Positions 36,188-42,841 of a stretch of 64,000 bases of DNA are shown in pieces. The position numbers were made by a program, and so were the translations under genes. Position 1 is the stretch's first letter. Every line of letters begins with the position of its first letter. The stretch lies in assembly GCA_964537685.1 (NCBI GenBank), contig CAZICM010000008.1:62001-126000 (forward strand), written 5' to 3'. A model generated the notes under the pieces. The model worked only from the letters and a program-made list of their open reading frames with translations, did no database searches and was not told the DNA's origin. Source of the DNA: CAZICM01 sp964537685 (GTDB taxonomy: Bacteria > Myxococcota_A > Polyangia > Polyangiales > Polyangiaceae).

Positions 36188-36699
36188 AGCGCCTTGAGAA
36201 GGCCAAAACCTGGTATGATGCCCAGCTTTCCCGGTTGAAGCACATTCAGGAACTCAGTGACAAGCATGACCAGCAGCCTCACCTGCGAGGGCTGCTCGGC
36301 GACCTGGTGCGCCTGAAGAAAGGCGGCGAGCGAAACGCCAAGTTCAAAGAGGAGCGCGAGGACCTCAATCGAGTGGCTCTCGTGGGACTGTTTGCGGCAT
36401 TCGAGGCCGATTTCAAGGAGAGCTTTATCGACTACATTGCCAAACGCAGCAGAATGTCGAATGAGCAAGTAGAAAATACGCTGCCGGATACGATCTCGAC
36501 GTGGCTGGCGATGTATCGCATCCTTGAGCCGCAGAATTTTGCGGAACCATCGTGGAAGGAAATCATTCGAATCCGTGATGAACGCAATCGGCTGGCCCAT
36601 GAAGGTTTCCACCAACCCATCGCTCCCACATCTCCCGAGAAGGTCTATGAGGCGCTTATGAAGCCCCTTCAAAACCTTGCCGCAAAAGTTCAGAACTAG
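36184..36699 (+). CDS. HEPN-domain protein, putative RNase toxin
   Basis: 171 residues from the ATG at 36184 (the frame is open to 36094 but the ATGA overlap with the upstream stop favours 36184). An all-helical protein: a basic first helix (KRLEKAKTWYDAQLSRLKHIQ), a central ALVGLFAAFEADFKESFIDYI typical of the RiboL-PSP-HEPN/MAE-type group, and the catalytic signature RIRDERNRLAHEG, which contains the Rx4-6H motif of active HEPN ribonucleases. HEPN proteins cleave RNA in toxin-antitoxin, abortive-infection and CRISPR contexts. Translational coupling to the 136-residue protein and position inside a defence-rich island support a toxin-antitoxin or abortive infection role. Confidence 0.75.
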   Translation: MKRLEKAKTWYDAQLSRLKHIQELSDKHDQQPHLRGLLGDLVRLKKGGERNAKFKEEREDLNRVALVGLFAAFEADFKESFIDYIAKRSRMSNEQVENTLPDTISTWLAMYRILEPQNFAEPSWKEIIRIRDERNRLAHEGFHQPIAPTSPEKVYEALMKPLQNLAAKVQN

Positions 36700-36770
36700 A
36701 CGCAGGCATGATACCAGAAAGGCTCTGCCTGGTTTGAGCATACCCCCATGGGCAATTGCCCACAGTACCC

Positions 36771-38342
36771 TCAAACCCACATCACACGCACTTTCCTTCC
36801 CTTCTTTGTGATGGTGTCCTCGTAGCGTGCCTTCTGCCTTGCAAGCCTTTCCCGGGCATCGAAAATGACAAGCATCCCACGCGAAAGCCCTATCCCTTCC
36901 AGGTACTCATCCATCTGCATTAGCCCTTTCTTCATGGGATTCTTCTCGCCTTTGCGCCAAACTTTTAATTCTACCGCCCGCCGCTGCTCCACCCGGGTGC
37001 CGTCTTTCTTTGTATATGGATAGCGTACAAGCAAATCAATGCGGCGACGGCCAATCCCATATTCGCGATCAATGTAGCCGCCCCCATTCACAATCCGTTG
37101 CATAAATGCCATCAGGACAAGTTGCGGCCCCGCCTCGGGATAGGGCATGCGCGTCGCCAGGATTTCTCCGTGTTCACGCCAAAACTTGCCGAAGGCGCGC
37201 ATCATCTTGCGGAATGCCAAGCGGCCGTCGGGGAGTATGAAGGCTTTGGGGTCTTCCTTCACAACATCCTCGGCCCCCGTGGCAAGCACCCGGACAATGA
37301 CCTCTTTGTAGATGGGATTGGCTATGCGCAGTGGACGGCTTTCGATGAGCCCAAGATCGCAACTGTACGAAACATCGTCGTTATATGTGGGATCAAGCCG
37401 GAGATCTTCGCTCGCGACCAGCGGCTCAATCACACGGCGTACCCGCGGCTGCATGAGCTTGTCGACAAGCGAATCGAGATGTGTGGCGCGGGCAATGATC
37501 AGGCGCTCTTTGGCTTGATCCACATGCGCCGCGCTGATGGGCTCGCTTCGGGGGACGGCCATTTTCTCTACAATTTCACGGCCGATCGCATTGACAAGCC
37601 AGGGTTGACCGCCCGTGACCTCAAAGGCGCGCGCGAGGGCGGCGGGGGTGAAGACTTGTCCAGTATCGGCGGTATGCTGACCATAAAGCGCGGCGATCTC
37701 GCCGGGAACCAAATTGCCAAGGCGCATGGATTCAAACTTCACATTGAAGGGGCTTGATGTGCCGAGACGGTTTGGATCGCCGCCGGATGCGGCCTTGTAA
37801 TCGCGCACGTCGCGCAGGCCGCAGAGAACGATAGACGCTGGGAATTCCTTGGGGCGGCTTGGGTAGCCATCGCGGAGCTGGCGTAGGACACTGATGAGGC
37901 TCTGGCCGCGCAGGGCATCGATCTCGTCAAAGAAAAGCACTAGGGGGCGTGGACAAGTACGAGCCCATGCCACAAGCGCGGTGTGAAGCAGGTAGGTTGC
38001 GGGAGCTTCGGGCCATGGGGGCGGTTGGAGCTTGGACGGCAGAGCCTCCTCGGCGCGCATACGGATTGCGGCGAGGAGCCCCCGCTGCGCAGCTTCATAG
38101 TTATCGCCCGCGGCCTCGCCGGCCTCGCAGGAAAAGTGGAGCGCGGCATAAAGACCTTGGGCCGTAAGCTTCTCGGCGAGAGCCCGGAGGGTGGTGGTTT
38201 TTCCGGTTTGGCGCGGCGCATGCACGACGAAGTAGCCGAGCTGAGCGATGATCCGGGGCGCATCCGGCAGGCGTTCGGCGGCGGGGATCATGTAGTGCAT
38301 GTCCGGCCGGCAGGGGCCTGCGGTGTTGAAGAAGCGTTGCAT
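36771..38342 (-). CDS. AAA ATPase fused to PD-(D/E)XK-like nuclease domain
   Basis: 523 residues. N-terminal ATPase of the archaeal-ATPase/AAA_14-like group: Walker A APRQTGKTTTL, Walker B PLVLFFDEIDAL, and the downstream VTGGQPWLVNAIGREI helix common in these proteins. A middle winged-helix-like region (about 285-360) follows. The C-terminal 120 residues have YGIGRRRIDLLVRYPY and, after a short insertion, RRAVELKVWR, then MKKGLMQMDEYLEGIG; this is a PD-(D/E)XK layout. Such fusions occur in mobile and defence-rich regions, but their targets are mostly unknown. Its start is about 95 nt from the leader of repeat array 1, on the same strand as the coiled-coil gene. Confidence 0.78.
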   Translation of the reverse strand: MQRFFNTAGPCRPDMHYMIPAAERLPDAPRIIAQLGYFVVHAPRQTGKTTTLRALAEKLTAQGLYAALHFSCEAGEAAGDNYEAAQRGLLAAIRMRAEEALPSKLQPPPWPEAPATYLLHTALVAWARTCPRPLVLFFDEIDALRGQSLISVLRQLRDGYPSRPKEFPASIVLCGLRDVRDYKAASGGDPNRLGTSSPFNVKFESMRLGNLVPGEIAALYGQHTADTGQVFTPAALARAFEVTGGQPWLVNAIGREIVEKMAVPRSEPISAAHVDQAKERLIIARATHLDSLVDKLMQPRVRRVIEPLVASEDLRLDPTYNDDVSYSCDLGLIESRPLRIANPIYKEVIVRVLATGAEDVVKEDPKAFILPDGRLAFRKMMRAFGKFWREHGEILATRMPYPEAGPQLVLMAFMQRIVNGGGYIDREYGIGRRRIDLLVRYPYTKKDGTRVEQRRAVELKVWRKGEKNPMKKGLMQMDEYLEGIGLSRGMLVIFDARERLARQKARYEDTITKKGRKVRVMWV

Positions 38343-38437
38343 GGATGCGCAGACAGCATCAGACGGGCGCGGAAGTCAAGTGCAAAATGCCGGGGCGGCC
38401 TCGAAGGGAGAGAAAAGGGCGTGCTCCATCTCTATAT

Positions 38438-38571
38438 GTGCGGCCGCAGGCCCATCATGGCCGGGCTTTGGCATTAAGAAGTCGCCGGCATGGGCATCCT
38501 GCGGGGCACAAGCGCAGGAAGAGGCGACGAAAGGACGCCGATCGCAAGCCGGCCATGGGTGCGCCGGTCGC
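38438..38571. repeat. Conserved leader of repeat array 1
   Basis: 134 bases directly before the first repeat unit (plus-strand reading) that align nearly base for base with 55490-55622 before array 2. The best conserved words are GGGCACAAGCGCAGGAAGAG and GCCATGGG. No reading frame looks coding in either copy. Conservation of a noncoding leader next to a repeat array suggests a promoter or recognition site, though simple shared descent by duplication is enough to explain it. Confidence 0.6.
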
Positions 38572-38866
38572 TGATGCGATGGCTTTGCAACTCCCTAGAG
38601 GTGAAGCCGCTTTCTGATGCGATGGNNNNNNNNNNNNNNNNNNNNNNNNNNNNNNNNNNNNNNNNNNNNNNNNNNNNNNNNNNNNNNNNNNNNNNNNNNN
38701 NNNNNNNNNNNNNNNNNNNNNNNNNCTTTGCAACTCCCTAGAGGTGAAGCCGCTTTCTGATGCGATGGCTTTGCAACTCCATCGAGAAAAGCCGCTTCCT
38801 AATGCGATGGCTTTGCAACTCCTTATCGGTGAAGCTGCTTTCTGATGCGATAGCTGTGCAACGCGG
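38572..38866. repeat. Tandem array 1 of ~43-bp noncoding repeats (interrupted by assembly gap)
   Basis: Units start at 38572, 38615 (cut by N), one ending at 38757, then 38758, 38800 and a terminal partial unit at 38843-38866. Spacing is 43, 42 and 43 nt. Each unit has a fixed core (TGATGCGATGGCTTTGCAAC), a short variable stretch of about 6-8 nt, and a second conserved half (GTGAAGCCGCTTTC). A 43-nt period is not a multiple of three, so this is not a protein repeat. It lies 3' of the coiled-coil gene and 5' of the AAA-nuclease gene. True copy number is unknown because of the gap. Confidence 0.85.
38626..38725. other. Scaffold gap of exactly 100 N inside repeat array 1
   Basis: The 43 bases before the gap (38583-38625) and the 43 bases after it (38726-38768) are identical, so the assembly broke within the repeats. 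A round 100 N is a placeholder length. The array may be much longer or slightly shorter than shown. Confidence 0.95.
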
Positions 38867-38933
38867 AAGGGGTGGGACTGGAGATCAAGGGCGGAATATC
38901 GGAAGGCCGATAAGGCTGACTGGAACCAAAGGG

Positions 38934-39821
38934 CTAATCATCGAGCTCTTTGCTCAAGGCCGCGAGCTCTTTTTGCTTCTCGGCCATCTCCAGCTCAAGC
39001 TGAGCCATCTTTGCCTGGACTGCTGCCTTGGCCGCCTGCTTCTGTTCGGCCTTTTCCCGCTCGGCCTTGAGGCCCTCAAGCTGTTTTTGCTTCTCGTCCA
39101 AGGCCACGCTCAGTTCGGCAATTTCTTCCTCGACCGATTCAACGGTCGGCTCCTCTGGGACTTCGCCTTTAACGCGCTCCCTTAAAAAGAAACCATCCGC
39201 AAAATTGGAGGGCAGCGTGGGGTTGTTGTGCGCCATGGCCGCCAATGCCCCATAGAGCGATTTGAGGGCTGCATTGATTTTGTTGATAAGCTGAGAGCGT
39301 TCGCCGATATCCTTAAATTGGGAAAGGGCGGCTTCGGCGGTAGTTTTTGCACTGAGGGCTTGGTCGGCTTGTTGGATAAGGGGAACGAGTTCTTGCCCCA
39401 GGGCTTTGAGGGCTGGGTTATCGCTTGCGGCGAGCGAGGGAATCCATGCGCGCATGGATTCGAGTTGTTTGCCCATGATGGGCCTGATAAAGACATGGGG
39501 GGCTTTGCCCTGGAAATAATGTTGATAGAGGGAGTGGGAGCTATCGTTGCCGGTGATGAGGAGGAGTTCGTTGGAGACGCGCTTGGCGAGTTGGTTGAGA
39601 GAGCGGTCTATGGCGATGACGTGGAGGGTCGTATGGTCCACTTGGTCTGAAAGGTCGAGTTCGAGCTGGAAGGTGGTGTTCCACTCGCCGAGGAGGGCGC
39701 TGAGTGGGGGCGTATGGGATTTGGTGAGGGGATTGGCGTCGAGGTTTCGGTGGGTGAAGGAGAGATGGGAGCGGGCGACGCGGAGGGGTGATTTTTGTGA
39801 GATGGTCGCTGGAGCTGACAT
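38934..39821 (-). CDS. Coiled-coil protein linked to repeat array, copy 1
   Basis: 295 residues from the ATG at 39821, with a ribosome site GAAAGGA shared by both copies; the longer open frame to 40337 is not needed. The N-terminal 190 residues are a soluble domain I do not recognise (SPLRVARSHLSFTHRNLD, YQHYFQGKAPHVFIRPIMGK, GQELVPLIQQADQAL). A linker VKGEVPEEPTVESVEEE follows, then a charged coiled coil from about 228 to the end (KQKQLEGLKAEREKAEQKQA...). It is about 88% identical (260/295, no gaps) to the protein at 55930-56817, and both have a 43-bp repeat array just after the stop. Conservation while neighbouring duplicated genes decayed argues for a maintained function, possibly tied to the array. 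Confidence 0.85.
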   Translation of the reverse strand: MSAPATISQKSPLRVARSHLSFTHRNLDANPLTKSHTPPLSALLGEWNTTFQLELDLSDQVDHTTLHVIAIDRSLNQLAKRVSNELLLITGNDSSHSLYQHYFQGKAPHVFIRPIMGKQLESMRAWIPSLAASDNPALKALGQELVPLIQQADQALSAKTTAEAALSQFKDIGERSQLINKINAALKSLYGALAAMAHNNPTLPSNFADGFFLRERVKGEVPEEPTVESVEEEIAELSVALDEKQKQLEGLKAEREKAEQKQAAKAAVQAKMAQLELEMAEKQKELAALSKELDD

Positions 39822-40012
39822 GGGATGTCCTTTCGAATGATGTGATGAAGAACGGTTGTCCCGGGCGGCGCTGTTGCTGCCTGGGCGGGGGAGTTTGGCG
39901 GGGTTTTTGGGGGGTGTCAAGGGTGTTTTTGAGTTTTTTTTGCTGGGGCTTGAAAGAGGTTTGCCGCGGATAGCCTGGAGATTCACGGAGGGCTGTCTGC
40001 CATCCTCGCGGA

Positions 40013-40855
40013 TCATGGTTTCGGGAAAAAGGGGTTCCGCCCCGTTCTCCTCGGCTCTTCGGGGATCTCCGGCGAACCTGGCCAGGTAATACCCACCTTC
40101 TGAAGCATGCGCTGAGCACCAAGCAATCGCTCTGGATCGGGCGGCGAGGGAAAGAGCATCGCAATCTCCTCGGCCGTGAACTCCGTGGGGCCATTTAACC
40201 TCCGGTCCACCACCGCATCCATCAGCGCGTGAATGGGAGCGTCCTTGCGGGCACACTCTGCTAGGGTCGCCCTGGTATTTGGATGCGAAGATAAATAAAT
40301 CAGCGGCAAGAGCCGGCCGCCTTGAAGCAAGCCCCACATAGCCAGCCGGTCGGCGCCGCCGGCCGCCGGGTCGTCGAAAAAGTTGCCGCCGACGCGATCA
40401 CCATAGAGCCAAAAGCCCACGCCTGCCCGCTTCTCCCCATGGTTCGACCCTACCTCGAGCATGCTGGTGGCGAACACGAGCGCGGGCTCCAGTTCATCAG
40501 GAAGGCCCGGCAATGCCCCCCGCACATCGTCCGGGCCACCCGTCACCGCATCGGCCGAAAGGCCGAGCTGTTCAATCGGACCAAATCCAAGCTCATATGC
40601 CAGGGCGACGACACCCACATCGGTCCATGCCACAACGTCGTAGCTACCAGCCGGACCCCCTCCGCCGCCTTTATAGAAGGCGCCCCGCCGAAGATCGCCC
40701 ACCCAACCCGTGTTGTCGCAAACCGGGAAGGACAAGGGCAGGCGACGGTTCGGGGAGTCCTTGACCATGGTTTCGACGTAGGCGCGCAGCGCGGCGCGGA
40801 CGATGGCATCTCGGTCGAACACGAAGTGTCCATAGCGATGCTTCCGCTCTATCAT
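40013..40855 (-). CDS. Putative immunity protein for the adjacent lipoprotein nuclease
   Basis: 280 residues with no signal peptide or membrane helix. N-terminus MIERKHRYGHFVFDRDAIVRAALRAYVE, then SFPVCDNTGWVGDLRRGAFYKGGGGG, a segment SYDVVAWTDVGVVALAYELGFG, then PGLPDELEPALVFATSMLEVG. The last part is rich in Pro and Arg. I do not recognise the family, but a cytosolic protein of this size encoded 65 nt downstream of a secreted HNH-type nuclease, same strand, is the usual position for immunity genes. It belongs to the 2.76-kb insert that is absent from duplication copy 2. The immunity role is inference from context. Confidence 0.55.
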   Translation of the reverse strand: MIERKHRYGHFVFDRDAIVRAALRAYVETMVKDSPNRRLPLSFPVCDNTGWVGDLRRGAFYKGGGGGPAGSYDVVAWTDVGVVALAYELGFGPIEQLGLSADAVTGGPDDVRGALPGLPDELEPALVFATSMLEVGSNHGEKRAGVGFWLYGDRVGGNFFDDPAAGGADRLAMWGLLQGGRLLPLIYLSSHPNTRATLAECARKDAPIHALMDAVVDRRLNGPTEFTAEEIAMLFPSPPDPERLLGAQRMLQKVGITWPGSPEIPEEPRRTGRNPFFPKP

Positions 40856-40920
40856 GGGGCTTGCTTACACCTCGTTGGTTTCGGCGTTGACGTACACGCC
40901 GCCTATGTCCGCCTGCCATG

Positions 40921-41916
40921 TCAAGGCGTGTACGCCTGCGCGTTGTTGAGCATCTTCACCTGCTCTGGCGGCGGATTGTTGTTCGTGAAATACTCGTTGA
41001 GCTGCGCCGAGATGACGGCCGCATTCTTGTACGCGTTCGTGCCCCACGGGCAGCAGCGCTTGTCCTTCACGGGCACGACGTGGTGCACCTGTGCGACCGC
41101 GCCGGGATAGACGGGTGGCGTTTGCTTGTCTGGATCTGGATCTACGAGCTCATCCAGCTCCTTGCATGTCGTCACACCGCCGTCTGCGCCCTTGCAAGGC
41201 CATGTGAAGCCCGCGAGATCGGAGCGAATCTTACCGTTATTCTTTTTGCGGTTGACCTGGAGGATCCAGTCCCTTTGTCTGTAGTAACCGCCTTTTTCGT
41301 CGGCCACGCCGCTGTTATCATAGAAGTCTTTCCCTGGTTCGACGGCCGTGACCTCGACCAAGTTCCGATATGGACCATTGACTTCCGTTGGAACGCCGTC
41401 GATCTCGACGAGCGGCATCTGCCGCGGGGCAGCCTGATAATTGATGGTGATCTCATTTGCGACATCCGGGCCGACCTGCAGGGTGTAGTCATCCGTACCG
41501 GCGACGGGCTGGCATGTGTAGCCCTTATCGAAGGGCGCGGCGCCCGATACCTCGGCCATTTTCACGGCATCAGCGCACGCGGTTTGCCATTTCTGATAGA
41601 AGCAATCGAAGGTATTGACATAGGACATATAACAAGCGTTGCCAAATGCGGCGATATACTTGTTGCGCAGGGGGAGGTCCATGTTTGGATTACCAAAGAG
41701 GGGGATACGATAGCGCATGCAGGGCTCTTCAATGGACGCCGAGCATTCGGTGGGCTGATTTGGGCTGGGTGGAGTGCCGCCCGAGTTGCCCGGCGCTGGT
41801 CCGCCCGGTCCGCTGCATGCGGTCATCATGATTGCCCCGGCGAAGGCCGAGAGCGCGCCGAGAATGGAGCGGTTCGAGGCTCCACGCACCATTAGATGCA
41901 GCAGGTTGTTAGACAC
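40921..41916 (-). CDS. Lipoprotein with C-terminal HNH/AHH-type nuclease domain (putative secreted toxin)
   Basis: 331 residues from a GTG at 41916 (an ATG at 41892 also works). The signal peptide ends in lipobox MMTAC, followed by a Gly/Pro tether (SGPGGPAPGNSGGTPPSPNQ). A Cys-containing middle region (about 55-250) is not recognised. The C-terminus has VAQVHHVVPVKDKRCC, then TNAYKNAAVISAQLNEYFTNNNPP, the His-His...Asn pattern of HNH/AHH toxin nucleases found at the ends of polymorphic toxins. An outer-membrane-tethered nuclease could act in contact-dependent killing or prey attack. Upstream is an HNH endonuclease gene (stop adjacent to this start) and downstream the putative immunity gene. 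Confidence 0.7.
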   Translation of the reverse strand: MSNNLLHLMVRGASNRSILGALSAFAGAIMMTACSGPGGPAPGNSGGTPPSPNQPTECSASIEEPCMRYRIPLFGNPNMDLPLRNKYIAAFGNACYMSYVNTFDCFYQKWQTACADAVKMAEVSGAAPFDKGYTCQPVAGTDDYTLQVGPDVANEITINYQAAPRQMPLVEIDGVPTEVNGPYRNLVEVTAVEPGKDFYDNSGVADEKGGYYRQRDWILQVNRKKNNGKIRSDLAGFTWPCKGADGGVTTCKELDELVDPDPDKQTPPVYPGAVAQVHHVVPVKDKRCCPWGTNAYKNAAVISAQLNEYFTNNNPPPEQVKMLNNAQAYTP

Positions 41917-42582
41917 CTACTCCTCCACTCGTCGCGTTGGGCTTAGACCAGCAACCGTAGCAAGATCCGGAAACTCTTTCTGCAAGCGCGCAAGCGTGAG
42001 CGGTTTGTCCGGCTCTTCAAAGAGTTGTGCGCCATGAAGAACTGCCTCTGTCCAGTCTCCGTGATGGTTTGATTGGACGTAAATGAGAAAGCGATCCGAT
42101 TTTAGGCGGAACAACTCGAGCGAGCTGACCACGCGACCATCGGTCCTCTCCATTGAGGCGATCAGGTCGCCGTCGAATTCGATGTACTCAACACGTTTGT
42201 CGATATCTGCGCGCTGGGACCACAAGACGCCGACTGGCTTTCGCTGGGCCTTGGGATCTCGAGCGGCGTGCTCCTTGTATCCTGCGGGCTTGAGATCGCG
42301 TTGAAATCCGCTATCGCAATAGGCAAACCATTGATCTCGATGGGACTTGAGTTCAGCAGGGGAATACTTTGTACCGAGCGAGTGCTTAGGATTGTAGTGG
42401 CCTGCCTCTGCGTGGCACCTCAGGCAGAGCACGATTGCGTTATCAACGTCATCCGTCCCCCCGTCGGCCTGGGGCACGATGTGGTGGACCTCGACATCCC
42501 GACTTGCCGGCGCGTGGCACACGCAACACTGCCGACGGGAGCGGGCTAATAGTTGCTGGCGCAGGGTTGGTGTGAATGGCAT
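41917..42582 (-). CDS. HNH endonuclease-domain protein
   Basis: 221 residues from the ATG at 42582 with an upstream GAGG; the frame reaches a TTG at 42597 where the duplicated flanking sequence begins. Classic HNH domain near the N-terminus: RRQCCVCHAPASRDVEVHHIVPQADGGTDDVDNAIVLCLRCHAEA, with two Cys pairs (CVC and CLRC) for structural zinc and the HH...N core. The remaining 140 residues (DLIASMERTDGRVVSSLELF...) are an unrecognised domain. No signal peptide. Its stop is directly followed by the lipoprotein toxin start, so the three minus-strand genes form one operon that entered as a unit. Confidence 0.82.
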   Translation of the reverse strand: MPFTPTLRQQLLARSRRQCCVCHAPASRDVEVHHIVPQADGGTDDVDNAIVLCLRCHAEAGHYNPKHSLGTKYSPAELKSHRDQWFAYCDSGFQRDLKPAGYKEHAARDPKAQRKPVGVLWSQRADIDKRVEYIEFDGDLIASMERTDGRVVSSLELFRLKSDRFLIYVQSNHHGDWTEAVLHGAQLFEEPDKPLTLARLQKEFPDLATVAGLSPTRRVEE

Positions 42583-42596
42583 GGCTCTGCCTCGCA

Positions 42597-42636
42597 ATAA
42601 TGCAGCTCCGCGGCTGCGTCAACAAAAATCTTGCAA
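42597..42636. repeat. Duplicated 40-nt element at insert boundary, copy 1
   Basis: Matches 56881-56920 at 37 of 40 positions. It contains a small hairpin, GCAGC-6 nt-GCTGC, then a run CAACAAAAAT and TTGCAA. In copy 2 it lies about 60 nt from the coiled-coil start; here 2.76 kb of toxin operon separates them, which defines the insert's right edge at about 42596. Confidence 0.7.
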
Positions 42637-42755
42637 AGCTCACTCAAAAAAATCCCTTCACCTCGCCGCCTCGTCCGCCCCACGCCCGCCCAAAGAGCCT
42701 CACTCAAAAATCCTGGATTAAATCTTCAGGCCGTGAACGATTTTTACCCTGTTTT

Positions 42756-42785
42756 GTGATCAAAAGTGCGCTTGCCGGCCATTTA
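42756..42785 (+). promoter_or_regulatory. Conserved upstream element of neprosin gene, copy 1
   Basis: GTGATCAAAAGTGCG followed by CTTGCCGGCCATTTA; 57045-57074 has the same sequence with a single C-to-T change inside it and a difference at the last base. Flanking sequence is much more diverged, so this block stands out. It contains the palindromes TGATCA and GCCGGC and lies 57 nt before the start codon, so a regulator site or promoter is likely. Confidence 0.5.
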
Positions 42786-42841
42786 GCATTGTAAGGAGCC
42801 AATGCTCGGCTGGACGAGGTGGCTCCCGAAAGAGAGGCCCT

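Noticed and set aside
38572..38866. Repeat array read as a CRISPR array
   Set aside because: Repeat core is only about 20 nt, the parts between cores are related to each other rather than unique, and no cas gene is in the window. Same reasoning for 55623-55860.
39822..40337. 172-residue N-terminal extension of the coiled-coil gene
   Set aside because: Absent in copy 2, whose protein starts at the same Met with the same ribosome site.
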